64,000 nt of DNA from Flammeovirgaceae bacterium UBA6059 (GCA_002435755.1 DIYH01000007.1:1-64000), one strand, 5' to 3'. Shown: positions 43,033 through 52,032, counted from the stretch's first letter. Notes: a model not told the origin generated them from the letters alone. Made by a program: numbers and translations.

Positions 43033-44691
43033 TCAATCTCCCTTTTCAGCAATAGCATCAGCCTTATCGAAGAGTTTCAGCGCCTCAAGGAAGATCTCAT
43101 TTGTCTGATTGTAGATGGGGAAAAAACCTTCATTGTCCCAGACTCCACGTGCAATTTGAGCTTTGAGGAATGTCCGAATAAAAATCCGGGATTTCATATA
43201 CTGCTGTTCGTTGTATGAGGCCCCATTGGCTTCTCCAAGCTCAATCAGTTCGCCGAGCATCTCGTCGCTCACAGCAAAATTCTTTCTAAAGTCATTAAAT
43301 GAATACTTCTCTAGGTTAGCTTGGTTTTCTTCATAGTAAAGAAGCGCATACTCCCGCATGGTATTTGTGTAAAAGAGCTTGTTGAGATAGGCGCTGTTAT
43401 CTGTAGAGTCAAGTGGCACAAAGACATCTGGCGTGATGCCTCCACCACCATATACAGTGCGGCCTTTGAGCGTTTCGAAAAGCAGAGAATCTGAGACTTG
43501 CATACTATCAGCTGAGTAGAGTTCGCCATTGCGAATACGCTCAGAAAAATCCTCATAGTAGTCATCTTGCTGCCCAAGCTCATAGGGTTTCTGGATAGAC
43601 CTTCCGCTTGGAGTATAGTATCGTGAAATCGTAAGGCGAAGTTCAGAACCGTCATTGAGGCTTATAGGCATCTGTACCAAGCCTTTACCAAAGCTGCGCC
43701 TGCCTACAATCAAGCCACGGTCATTATCCTGAACCGCTCCTGACACGATTTCTGATGCGGAAGCACTGCCTGCGTCTATTAGCACAATGAGTGAACCTTG
43801 CTCAAATTGGCCTTTTCGATAAGCTCGATGTTCAGCATTGTACCGGGTTTCCTTGCCTTTAGTGTAGACGATCATCTTATTACCTGATAGGAACTCATCG
43901 GCAATGTTAATGGCCTTGTCCATGTAACCACCAGGGTTGCCGGTGAGATCGAGCATCAGTTTTGTCATGCCTTGCTCCTGGAGCTTTTCCAGCGCATCTT
44001 TAAACTCGTCATAGGTGGTAGCAGTGAACCGATTGATCTTGAGATAGCCGATTTGGTCGTCTACCATATAGGCTACATCTACGGAGTGTTGTGGTATTTT
44101 GTCGCGCTCTATCCGGAAGTCCATTAGCTCTTCTACATTTCTTCGCTTAATGGACACGGTGACCTCACTTCCTTTAGCTCCTCTGAGACGGTCGTAGACA
44201 CCACGATTGTTGATACCAATACCTGCTACTGTTTCGCCATCTACTTTGACGATCTTATCACCAGCCTTCAAGCCGACTTTTTCTGATGGTCCTCCGGAAA
44301 GTGGAGACACTACATAAATAGTATCATGGAATATGTTGAATTCTATCCCTATCCCTTCGAACTTACCCTGGAGTTGTGAGCTGACTAATTCCTGATCTTC
44401 AGCGGGAATGTAGGAGGTGTGTGGGTCCAGCTTTTCCAGCATGTCATTGATAGCATTTTCAACTAACTCATCCGTATCAACCTCATCCACATAGTTGCGA
44501 TCGATGTAACTTACGATCTCACGAAACTTGTAAATACTTTGGTAGAGGTCTTTTTTCCCATCACTTGTACCCACCATGGTTGCACCAATGAGTATACCGG
44601 TGGCTATTGCAATAGACAATAAGATGGGTAGTCTTATGACAGCTTTCGAGTTGTTGATTTCTTTCACAGAGTCTTTGTTGCGTTGATCCAA
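43033..44691 (-). CDS. S41 family carboxy-terminal processing protease (Ctp)
   Basis: 552 residues. N-terminal membrane anchor (about 20-41), PDZ domain (about 105-180, GIGIEFNIFHDTIYVVSPLS and GLKAGDKIVKVDGE), then the S41 catalytic domain with the serine in GSASASEIVSGA (near 309) and the lysine in SFGKGLVQ (near 335), which form the Ser/Lys dyad. A long C-terminal region follows. Periplasmic Ctp proteases trim or degrade envelope proteins. It is divergent from the RIC gene; the starts are 154 bases apart. Confidence 0.93.
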   Translation of the reverse strand: MDQRNKDSVKEINNSKAVIRLPILLSIAIATGILIGATMVGTSDGKKDLYQSIYKFREIVSYIDRNYVDEVDTDELVENAINDMLEKLDPHTSYIPAEDQELVSSQLQGKFEGIGIEFNIFHDTIYVVSPLSGGPSEKVGLKAGDKIVKVDGETVAGIGINNRGVYDRLRGAKGSEVTVSIKRRNVEELMDFRIERDKIPQHSVDVAYMVDDQIGYLKINRFTATTYDEFKDALEKLQEQGMTKLMLDLTGNPGGYMDKAINIADEFLSGNKMIVYTKGKETRYNAEHRAYRKGQFEQGSLIVLIDAGSASASEIVSGAVQDNDRGLIVGRRSFGKGLVQMPISLNDGSELRLTISRYYTPSGRSIQKPYELGQQDDYYEDFSERIRNGELYSADSMQVSDSLLFETLKGRTVYGGGGITPDVFVPLDSTDNSAYLNKLFYTNTMREYALLYYEENQANLEKYSFNDFRKNFAVSDEMLGELIELGEANGASYNEQQYMKSRIFIRTFLKAQIARGVWDNEGFFPIYNQTNEIFLEALKLFDKADAIAEKGD

Positions 44692-44832
44692 ACTAGTAAA
44701 AATAACAGAATTGTGTTTTTACCTTCAATAGCAAACGGAGGTTTTGTGAATCATGTTTTCCTGTAAAATTGAAAATGTTGGGCTTATAAGGATATTGATT
44801 TTGGGATGAGGCGCAAATGGTGATCAAATCTT

Positions 44833-44840
44833 TATATTTG
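44833..44840 (+). promoter_or_regulatory. -7 promoter element very close to the RIC start
   Basis: Exact TAnnTTTG match (TATATTTG) ends only 5 bases before the ATG at 44846. If used, transcription would start at or next to the start codon, giving a leaderless mRNA. No TTG at the ideal spacing was found. Confidence 0.5.
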
Positions 44841-44845
44841 TACGA

Positions 44846-45601
44846 ATGTCTGCACAGGAAGCACACCGGTCAATTGGTCAGCTCGTTGATAAGGATTACA
44901 CTTTTGCGCGTCTACTAGATGCCTACGGCATAGCTTTCTTCGATTGTGAGAGCTTGCCGCTTAGTGAAGTCTGTCTGTCCAGGAAGATCAAGCTGGAGAC
45001 ACTCCTGACAGAATACCGGCAGCCACGTTCGGTGACTGAGCCCACTTTCGATCAGCTCAACAGTCAATCTGCCAGTGCAGTTATACAATATCTAAAGCAT
45101 CATCATTATCTCTTTATCAAGGATTGTTTACCATTCATTCAAAAGCTAATTCAACATCTTAAGCCTAAAAACATAGCTGATAATGAATTGGTAGCTGACC
45201 TGAAGTTCGTATTTCCATTGTTTCAGGAGGACTTCATTCATCATATCTATGAGGAGGAAGACACCCTGTTTGCCTACATCCAGCAATTAAATAAAGTACT
45301 CCAGACAAGTCAGTTTTCTTCTGACCTTTATTACGAGATGGAAAAATTCTCCATCCAGGAATTGGCCATGGAACACGGTGAAGATGATGATGAGATGAAA
45401 GGTATTAGAGGCATTATTGACCAACACAATGTTGAAGATCTCAAAGACCTCCATCTCAAAGTGATCTTCAAAGAACTTCAAAGCTTTGATAGGCAGCTTG
45501 ATAGGCATGCGAGGATTGAAAATGAAATCCTTTTCCCTAAGGCTCTGAATATGGAAAAGAAAGTCCAGGTGTTACTCTCTTCTAAAATTGGTCTGAACTA
45601 G
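44846..45601 (+). CDS. ric: Hemerythrin-domain iron-sulfur repair protein (RIC/ScdA-like)
   Basis: 251 residues. The N-terminal ScdA-like part (IGQLVDKDYTFARLLDAYGI and FFDCESLPLSEVCLS) is followed by a hemerythrin domain with the metal ligands in YLKHHHYLFIKDCLPFI, HHIYEEEDTLFAYIQQL, AMEHGEDDDEMKGIR and LDRHARIENEILFPKAL. RIC proteins hold a di-iron centre and repair nitrosylated or oxidised Fe-S clusters. It is the first gene of an operon with ruvX, def and a nitrilase; ruvX starts right after its stop. Confidence 0.85.
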   Translation: MSAQEAHRSIGQLVDKDYTFARLLDAYGIAFFDCESLPLSEVCLSRKIKLETLLTEYRQPRSVTEPTFDQLNSQSASAVIQYLKHHHYLFIKDCLPFIQKLIQHLKPKNIADNELVADLKFVFPLFQEDFIHHIYEEEDTLFAYIQQLNKVLQTSQFSSDLYYEMEKFSIQELAMEHGEDDDEMKGIRGIIDQHNVEDLKDLHLKVIFKELQSFDRQLDRHARIENEILFPKALNMEKKVQVLLSSKIGLN

Positions 45602-46018
45602 ATGGGTCGTATTGTAGCCGTTGATTACGGCTCGAAACGTGTCGGCCTGGCAGCAACTGACCCCCTTAAAATCATAGCTTCCCCCTTAGGCACTTTTCAT
45701 TCAGCAGAAGTCATTGACTTCATTGCTAAATATCACGAAAGTGAAGGCATAGAGACAATAGTCGTGGGGATGCCGCGAACCCTTGCCAATGAAGAAACCA
45801 ATGCTACACCTTTGGTGAAAGGTTTTATAACTTTGCTCAAGAAAAAATTACCCAACCTTCCTATAGTTACTATTGATGAGAGATTCACCTCAAAAATTGC
45901 GACTCAGGCGATGATCACTGGTGGTATGAAAAAGAAAGATCGACGTGTGAAGGGTAATGTTGATAAAATAAGTGCGACACTCATACTACAGTCTTATCTA
46001 GACTCACAACCTATATGA
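45602..46018 (+). CDS. ruvX: RuvX/YqgF Holliday-junction resolvase-like nuclease
   Basis: 138 residues. RNase H-like fold: MGRIVAVDYGSKRVGLAATD (catalytic D8), VVGMPRTLANEE near 56, and VTIDERFTSKIA near 96 (second acidic site). It processes 16S rRNA or cuts Holliday junctions; the E. coli protein is essential. It begins directly at the base after the ric stop, and its TGA overlaps the def ATG (ATGA). Confidence 0.94.
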   Translation: MGRIVAVDYGSKRVGLAATDPLKIIASPLGTFHSAEVIDFIAKYHESEGIETIVVGMPRTLANEETNATPLVKGFITLLKKKLPNLPIVTIDERFTSKIATQAMITGGMKKKDRRVKGNVDKISATLILQSYLDSQPI

Positions 46019-46572
46019 TTTACCCAATAGTGGTCTATGGTGACCCAGTGCTTAAGAGAAAAGCCAAAGACATTGAAAAAGGAAGCATAGATGTAAAGGA
46101 GCTCTCTGAGGACATGTTCGAAACGATGAAAGCTGCCCATGGTATCGGGTTAGCAGCACCTCAGGTTGGCAAGTCACTTCGCATGTTTATCGTTGATGGT
46201 CGACCTTTAGAAGAGGATGATATGATGGATTTCGTTAAAGTTTTCATCAATGCTGAGATCGTTGACGAGTCAGGCGATGAATGGAATTTCGAGGAGGGCT
46301 GTCTGAGTATTCCAGGTATCCGTGAGCCAATTTCACGTCGACCTAAGATTCGCATTAAGTATTTTGATGAGAACTGGGAGGAGCATGAAGACGAGTATGA
46401 TGGTATGAAGGCACGTATCATACAACACGAGTACGATCATATTGAGGGTACACTATTTACCGATCATTTGAGCCCTTTCAAGAAGAGGCTCCTCAAAGGT
46501 AAACTGACCAATATCTCGAAGGGTAAATGCGACGCTGACTATAGGATCAAAGCACCACTAAAATCACGCTGA
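46015..46572 (+). CDS. def: Peptide deformylase
   Basis: 185 residues, all three motifs: GIGLAAPQVG near 43-52, EEGCLSIPG near 97 (metal cysteine) and QHEYDHIEG near 140 (two metal histidines and catalytic Glu). It removes the formyl group from nascent proteins using Fe2+. Overlaps ruvX by four bases; the nitrilase gene follows 2 bases later. Confidence 0.96.
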   Translation: MIYPIVVYGDPVLKRKAKDIEKGSIDVKELSEDMFETMKAAHGIGLAAPQVGKSLRMFIVDGRPLEEDDMMDFVKVFINAEIVDESGDEWNFEEGCLSIPGIREPISRRPKIRIKYFDENWEEHEDEYDGMKARIIQHEYDHIEGTLFTDHLSPFKKRLLKGKLTNISKGKCDADYRIKAPLKSR

Positions 46573-46574
46573 GT

Positions 46575-47366
46575 TTGGACAAGCTCAGTGTGCATTATAT
46601 CCAGGCCGACCTTCATTGGCAGTCGATAGATGCTAACCTGGCTAGCCTTGAGGAGGCCATTTGGCATATTGAGGGACATTCTGATCTCATCGTCCTACCG
46701 GAAATGTTCTCTACTGGCTTCTCTATGGAGGCACAGTCCCTGGCAGAGCCAATGAACAGCAGGACATTTCGATGGATGAAACAGCAAGCTGCCCAGACTG
46801 AAGCTATGGTCATAGGTAGTTATATCGTTCAGGAGAGTGGCCAGTTTTTCAACCGACTTTTTGCAGTAGCACCTAGCGGTGAGTATCATAGCTACGACAA
46901 GCGACATCTATTCGCGCTAGCAGGAGAAGATGGCCCCTATACCCAGGGTACAGAGCGGCTGGTATTCGAATGGAGAGGATGGCGAATATGCCCGATGATT
47001 TGCTATGATCTAAGATTTCCGGTGTGGTCAAGAAGTGTAAGGCAAGAGGATGACTTGTATGAATATGATTTGCTTGTTTATGTTGCCAATTGGCCATCTC
47101 CCCGCATCCGGGCGTGGGATGTATTGTTGCAGGCACGGGCAGTTGAGAATATAGCATATGTGATGGGTGTCAATAGGGTCGGACTGGATGAAAACCAAAA
47201 AACTTATCCTGGACATTCTGCCATCATTGACTACACTGGCAAGCCTATGGCACAACATGAGGATATGTCAGCAATAGGTTCTGCAATATTGGATAAGGCC
47301 ATGCTCAGAAAGTTTAGAGATCGATTTCCTTTTCAGGTGGATGCAGATAATTTCAACATTCTTTAA
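46575..47366 (+). CDS. Nitrilase-superfamily amidohydrolase (omega-amidase-like)
   Basis: 263 residues. Catalytic triad: E in LPEMFSTGFS (near 43), K in YDKRHLF (near 109) and C in CPMICYDLRFPVW (near 142). Closest type is the YafV/omega-amidase group that hydrolyses 2-oxoglutaramate or deaminated glutathione. Start is TTG at 46575 or GTG at 46590; no ATG precedes the conserved VHYIQADLHW. Contains CTACCGGAA at 46695-46703 in the LPE codons. It overlaps the convergent minus-strand gene by 14 bases. Confidence 0.9.
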   Translation: MDKLSVHYIQADLHWQSIDANLASLEEAIWHIEGHSDLIVLPEMFSTGFSMEAQSLAEPMNSRTFRWMKQQAAQTEAMVIGSYIVQESGQFFNRLFAVAPSGEYHSYDKRHLFALAGEDGPYTQGTERLVFEWRGWRICPMICYDLRFPVWSRSVRQEDDLYEYDLLVYVANWPSPRIRAWDVLLQARAVENIAYVMGVNRVGLDENQKTYPGHSAIIDYTGKPMAQHEDMSAIGSAILDKAMLRKFRDRFPFQVDADNFNIL

Positions 47367-47760
47367 TCCACTCTAATACTGCCGTATTCAACTCTGATTC
47401 GGAACTGTATTTCCTGGTGTTGAGCACCTGTAGATAAGGTTTGAGCTTTTTGTGATCATGATTGTAACTCATCCTGGATTTTGCCTTGTGCGTTCTTACC
47501 AGAGTATTACAAAAACGATGGATCCCAGTTAGACTTTCTGCCTCTCGAGCAATATCAAGGTTAATGAAAATACTACTTGATTCCTGCATCAGTCGGATGG
47601 CAATATCAATGATGTGTGGCTCAGAATAATTGTCAAAGTCAAACACTGTGACAGGAAGTTCGGTGATACTTTTCCAATCAATATTCACAGTATGGAAAGC
47701 CAGCGTAGGTTCATTCAATACCTGTACTGAGATAAAGGCTAACTCCTTTTTGTTAATCAT
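47353..47760 (-). CDS. Unknown 135-residue protein, coupled to secreted FG-GAP gene
   Basis: 135 residues, soluble, alpha/beta by composition, no signal peptide. It starts MINKKELAFISVQVLNEPTL and contains IFINLDIAREAESLTGIHRF and RMSYNHDHKKLKPYLQVLNT. I recognise no family. Its ATG overlaps the stop of the T9SS-secreted gene by 8 bases, so it is translated from the same mRNA. It could be a cytoplasmic partner or simply a hitch-hiker. Its 3' end overlaps the nitrilase gene. Confidence 0.7.
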   Translation of the reverse strand: MINKKELAFISVQVLNEPTLAFHTVNIDWKSITELPVTVFDFDNYSEPHIIDIAIRLMQESSSIFINLDIAREAESLTGIHRFCNTLVRTHKAKSRMSYNHDHKKLKPYLQVLNTRKYSSESELNTAVLEWIKEC

Positions 47761-49897
47761 ATACTATTACCTTGACGTACTGGTTTGCCCCTCGCTCATC
47801 AGCTAGTTGAAGGATGTAAAGGCCCTGAGAAAGATTGGATAATTCGAGCCTATTAACCTCATTTTCACGAATTACAATCTGATCAAGAAGTGTTTGACCT
47901 GACAGGGTAATCAGCCTTCCGGTGGAAGCCCTGTTAGAAGTGACGTTTGTACCGTTTAGGGTTGGATTTGGATAGACATTAATGCTCCACTCGTCTCCGG
48001 GATTTACAGGAGAGCTATCTGATGAATAACTTAAGCTGTAGATACCACCTTGAACACTTCCCAAAATGATGTTGGTACTATTGTCACCGATGAGACTGGC
48101 TGTGCTCAGACTGCCTATTCTTCCTAGTCGTGTAGGTACATTAATGTCTTTCAGTAGGAAAGGTACTGGCTCCTGATTTGATCGGAAATCGGAAATGATC
48201 CTCAATTCTCCAGAGTCGTCGTAGGTGATAAGATCATCCCTTGATCCATTTTGCACTACCGCAATTGAGAGGTTAGTTCGAAAAGGATTTACAGTCATGC
48301 CAAGATAACCCTGTTCCTCCAATTCGAAATTGGGCGTAAGGCTTGGCCCATTATTTAAATACAGGTCCAGACGACCACCTGATGTACCCACCAATAGATC
48401 GATACTTCCGTCGCGATTCACATCATGGAGATCATATTGATCAAGTTCATTGAAGGGCACCTCGTATTCTGATCTTTCTGAAGCCTGAAGACCCATTGAG
48501 CTACCTTTGATGATACTGAGTATATGCCCTTCAGCACTATTGCCCGTGAAGATCAATTCCGGTAGGCGGTCACCATCAAGGTCCTTGATCTTAGGCTTGA
48601 GGTAGGAGAGTCTAAGTGACGACAGCTCAAGAAAGTCGTCTGTTTGAAGTACAAAGTTTGGGTCAGATGGAGACCCAATATTCTCGTAGTAGCTGAGTCG
48701 AGCGGGGTTTTGCTCTGAGAGTATGCTACCTCGATTACCTATTAGCAGATCCATATCTCCATCATTGTCCACATCACCAAGTGCTGGGTAAGACCGTTCT
48801 CCAACATCTATCATTGAGGATTGAAGAAAGCCTTTTTTCTGATTTATGAATGCTCCATTAGTTTTCTCATAGGCAAAAACTGAACTGCTATAGTCGTGAA
48901 GGTCTAGTTCATTACTACGGGCATTCGGTGAGACGATAAGCTCCTGAATGCCATTGTGGCTAATGTCTATAAGATAAGCTGCAGGAAAGAAGACTACATC
49001 GCTCAATTCCGGAAGTGGTATCTCAGCCATTCGGAATAGTGCATTCTCCAAGTCCCCGACATTCGGAAGATTGAACAGGTTGCCACATTCCTCCTCACCG
49101 AAGAGTACGTCTGCAAGTCCATCACTATTAGTATCACTCACTGTAAGTGCCTTTCCGCTGATATGCAGTAGACGGTTGGTTCCGTCACACATCTCATTGC
49201 CAAATGCAAATTGACCACAAAAGCATTCTTGAAAATCACCCCATTCGCGTGTCACTCGCACATATTTCAGGCTGTCCCTGTGACCATATTCGTCAAAGCT
49301 CCTGTTTTCATGATACTCAATCAAACCACCGGTAGCAAAGTTGAATACGAGTATGTCCAGGTCCCCGTCCTCGTCAATATCGCCTATGGATGGCAGATCT
49401 GATGTATTGACAAATAAGTTGATAAGGGAATTTCCTTGAGTGACGATAGGGTCTGCTACCAGGCTCCAACTGAGGGAGTCAGTCTGAGCGGCATCATTGT
49501 GAAAAACGCGAACCCCCAGGTTAGTAGAGGTAAATAGGTCATGGTAACCATCTCCATCATAGTCTCTTAAGAGTACCCAATTGATCAGCCCATTTGGAAA
49601 CAGATATTCGTACTGTGGCTCATATTCATAAGATCCATTTCGCCAGAGGTAAGTGCTGAGCTTGTTGGAGGTACGATCAAATACCACAAGGTCAAGCTCA
49701 CCATCGATATCTAAATCAATCTCACTAAACTGACCTGAGTTGATACCGCCAGCTGTCGGATTAGTAAGTGTCGTATTTCCTTGTGCCACAGGAAAATCAA
49801 TGAATTGGACGTTATGCTCCTGAGCTTTTCCGAAGGAAATGGCTCCAAAAAAAATTGGAATCAGTACGAGCAGTTTGAAATTCTGAGCGTTCACCAT
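47753..49897 (-). CDS. T9SS-secreted FG-GAP repeat protein
   Basis: 714 residues. Signal peptide (FKLLVLIPIFFGAISFGKAQ), about seven FG-GAP/VCBS-type repeats with Asp-rich calcium loops (DLDIDGELDLVVFD, DYDGDGYHDLF, DIDEDGDLDILVF, DTNSDGLADVLFG, DVDNDGDMDLLIG, DLDGDRLPELIF, DVNRDGSIDLLVG), and a C-terminal type A sorting domain (INVYPNPTLNGTNVT to SQGLYILQL near the end) that targets it through the type IX system to the cell surface or outside. Likely an adhesin or surface-binding protein. TTCCGGTAG word at 48557-48565 in the RLPEL codons. Confidence 0.92.
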   Translation of the reverse strand: MVNAQNFKLLVLIPIFFGAISFGKAQEHNVQFIDFPVAQGNTTLTNPTAGGINSGQFSEIDLDIDGELDLVVFDRTSNKLSTYLWRNGSYEYEPQYEYLFPNGLINWVLLRDYDGDGYHDLFTSTNLGVRVFHNDAAQTDSLSWSLVADPIVTQGNSLINLFVNTSDLPSIGDIDEDGDLDILVFNFATGGLIEYHENRSFDEYGHRDSLKYVRVTREWGDFQECFCGQFAFGNEMCDGTNRLLHISGKALTVSDTNSDGLADVLFGEEECGNLFNLPNVGDLENALFRMAEIPLPELSDVVFFPAAYLIDISHNGIQELIVSPNARSNELDLHDYSSSVFAYEKTNGAFINQKKGFLQSSMIDVGERSYPALGDVDNDGDMDLLIGNRGSILSEQNPARLSYYENIGSPSDPNFVLQTDDFLELSSLRLSYLKPKIKDLDGDRLPELIFTGNSAEGHILSIIKGSSMGLQASERSEYEVPFNELDQYDLHDVNRDGSIDLLVGTSGGRLDLYLNNGPSLTPNFELEEQGYLGMTVNPFRTNLSIAVVQNGSRDDLITYDDSGELRIISDFRSNQEPVPFLLKDINVPTRLGRIGSLSTASLIGDNSTNIILGSVQGGIYSLSYSSDSSPVNPGDEWSINVYPNPTLNGTNVTSNRASTGRLITLSGQTLLDQIVIRENEVNRLELSNLSQGLYILQLADERGANQYVKVIVYD

Positions 49898-49939
49898 CTA
49901 ATAACACACCTATCAACCATAATACTCATCAAGACCGGA

Positions 49940-49947
49940 TATTTTTG
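49940..49947 (+). promoter_or_regulatory. -7 promoter element of murF
   Basis: Exact TAnnTTTG match (TATTTTTG), 33 bases before the murF ATG, the same distance as in the rpmE2 promoter. No TTG at standard spacing. Confidence 0.6.
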
Positions 49948-49980
49948 AGTCCATTATTCCTGAATTTTAATTGATCAAGC

Positions 49981-51270
49981 ATGGACTTTGAAGTCGAATT
50001 CCTTTATTCCAAATTTCTGCAATCCAACGGAGTGAGCATAGATACACGTACGTTGGAGGAAGGAAACCTATTTTTCGGGCTTAAAGGTCCGAACTTCAAT
50101 GGAAATAAGTACGCTGAAAAGGCACTTAAGTTAGGAGCAAGTTTCGCGATTATCGATGATCCAGCCTATCAGAGAGGTGATAAAACTGTTTTAGTAGAAG
50201 ACAGTCTTACAGCACTGCAACAGTTAGCGACTTTTCACAGAAGCCGCTTCAAGAGACCTGTGATTGGCTTAACTGGCAGCAACGGCAAGACTACAACCAA
50301 AGAGTTGATCAACGCTGTGTTGCGTCAGAAGTACATTACACATGCCACTAGTGGCAATCTTAACAACCACATTGGGGTACCGCTGACCCTCCTTCATATA
50401 CACCCTCAAGTGGAGATTGCCATTATCGAAATGGGAGCGAATGCTGTGGGTGAGATCGCCGAGTTATGCACTTTTAGCCGACCTACCCATGGATTGATCA
50501 CCAATATAGGTAAGGCGCATATTGAGGGCTTTGGTGGAGTGGAGGGCATTATTCGTGGTAAGTCAGAGCTATATGATTTTCTTAATAAGAATGCTGGTGA
50601 AGTATTCATCAATACAGATGATCCTGCATTAAAAAACATGGCTAAGCGTTTTGACCATCCCTACATCTTACCGAGTGAAGGTAGTTATTCACCTTGTGAA
50701 CTGATCAGTGCAGACCCCTATCTGACATACAAAAGTGACAATGGCGAGATAGTCAAAACACAACTTGTAGGAGCCTACAATATTGGTAACATTGCCTACG
50801 CTCTGGCTGTTGCAAAGTACTTTGATGTCTTACCGGAATTAGCCAATCAGGCGATCCGGGACTATGAGCCCGCTAACAACAGATCTCAGCTGATAAAGAG
50901 GGGGAGCAAAACCATTATTATGGACGCTTACAATGCTAATCCGACAAGTATGTGTTCTGCGATATCTTCCCTGGCTGATTCGGATGGAGTAAAAACAGCT
51001 ATTTTGGGAGATATGCTTGAGCTTGGAGATCAAGCAGATATTGAACATGCCGCGATCGGCGTACAATTGAAGGAGGCCGGGATTGATGAAAGCTTATTGG
51101 TTGGTGACCATATGGCTGGTGCAAGGGATCAAGCGGTTGGAGCTAAGCATTTTAATGACAAAGAGGCGCTCATTGAGTATCTCAAAAAAAACAACCTGCG
51201 GGGTGATACCGTACTTATCAAGGCCTCCCGTGGAATGAGCCTTGAGACCATACTTGAACTAATCAAATGA
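49981..51270 (+). CDS. murF: UDP-MurNAc-tripeptide--D-Ala-D-Ala ligase
   Basis: 429 residues. ATP loop GLTGSNGKTTTKELI near 96-110, GNLNNHIGVPLTLL near 121, EMGANAVGEIAEL near 146, and MDAYNANPTSMCSAI near 311. It adds D-Ala-D-Ala to the peptidoglycan precursor in the cytoplasm. It is outside a dcw cluster; its only partner is the DUF2461 gene, whose ATG overlaps the murF stop by four bases. Confidence 0.96.
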   Translation: MDFEVEFLYSKFLQSNGVSIDTRTLEEGNLFFGLKGPNFNGNKYAEKALKLGASFAIIDDPAYQRGDKTVLVEDSLTALQQLATFHRSRFKRPVIGLTGSNGKTTTKELINAVLRQKYITHATSGNLNNHIGVPLTLLHIHPQVEIAIIEMGANAVGEIAELCTFSRPTHGLITNIGKAHIEGFGGVEGIIRGKSELYDFLNKNAGEVFINTDDPALKNMAKRFDHPYILPSEGSYSPCELISADPYLTYKSDNGEIVKTQLVGAYNIGNIAYALAVAKYFDVLPELANQAIRDYEPANNRSQLIKRGSKTIIMDAYNANPTSMCSAISSLADSDGVKTAILGDMLELGDQADIEHAAIGVQLKEAGIDESLLVGDHMAGARDQAVGAKHFNDKEALIEYLKKNNLRGDTVLIKASRGMSLETILELIK

Positions 51271-51935
51271 TAATGAATGACTTAACGAACGTACTTGGTT
51301 TTCTTCACAACCTTCATCAGAACAACAATAGGGATTGGATGCAGGCCAACAAGAAAGCATATGAAGCAGCCAAAAAGGACTTTAACGGGTTTGTTAGCCA
51401 GATAATAGATGGAATAGCTGCCTTTGACCCTGACATAGAAGGCCTGGAACCTAAGCATTGTACCTTTCGCATCAATCGAGATATAAGGTTTAGCAAGGAC
51501 AAGTCACCTTACAAGAACAATTTCGGAGCTTATATGGCCAAAGGGGGTAAAAAAGGTCATGGTGGAGGATATTATGTACATCTCCAGCCTGGTCAGAGCT
51601 TTCTGGGAGGAGGAATTTATATGCCTCCCGCTGATGTTTTGGCAAAAATCAGACAAGAGATTGATTACAACCCTGACCCGTTAATTAGCCTATTAGAAGA
51701 CAAAGAGTTCAAAGACTATTATGGAGAACTGAATGGTGAGCAGTTGAAAACGGCTCCAAAAGGGTACGAAAAAGATCATCCGAACATCACGCTGCTTAGA
51801 TTCAAGAGCTTTACTGTGTTTAGAAAAGTGACAGATAGTGAGGTTAAGTCAGGCACATTCGTGAATGACGTGATAACAGGCTTCAGAAAAATGAAACCAT
51901 TGAAGGACTATCTAAGCGTGGCGATTGATGAATAA
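51267..51935 (+). CDS. DUF2461 family protein
   Basis: 222 residues. The family signature CTFRINRDIRFSKDKSPYKN with NFGAYM sits near 66-90 and YYVHLQPGQSFLGGGIYMP near 103. TIGR02453-type proteins of unknown function; widespread in Bacteroidota and fungi. Overlaps murF by ATGA, so cotranslated. No start ambiguity of weight (a second ATG lies two codons in). Confidence 0.9.
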   Translation: MIMNDLTNVLGFLHNLHQNNNRDWMQANKKAYEAAKKDFNGFVSQIIDGIAAFDPDIEGLEPKHCTFRINRDIRFSKDKSPYKNNFGAYMAKGGKKGHGGGYYVHLQPGQSFLGGGIYMPPADVLAKIRQEIDYNPDPLISLLEDKEFKDYYGELNGEQLKTAPKGYEKDHPNITLLRFKSFTVFRKVTDSEVKSGTFVNDVITGFRKMKPLKDYLSVAIDE

Positions 51936-51952
51936 TATTTTCTCGACAGTTC

Positions 51953-51982
51953 TTGGTTTGTATTCTTAGACAGCTAAATTTG
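51953..51982 (+). promoter_or_regulatory. Bacteroidetes promoter of tRNA-Val
   Basis: TTG (51953-51955), 19-base spacer, exact TAnnTTTG (TAAATTTG, 51975-51982). The tRNA begins 50 bases after the element, so a 5' leader is trimmed. Confidence 0.82.
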
Positions 51983-52032
51983 CAATCCCATTCGGAATTA
52001 AGCGGTTAAAGGCTGATTTTCCTTTCCAACAT

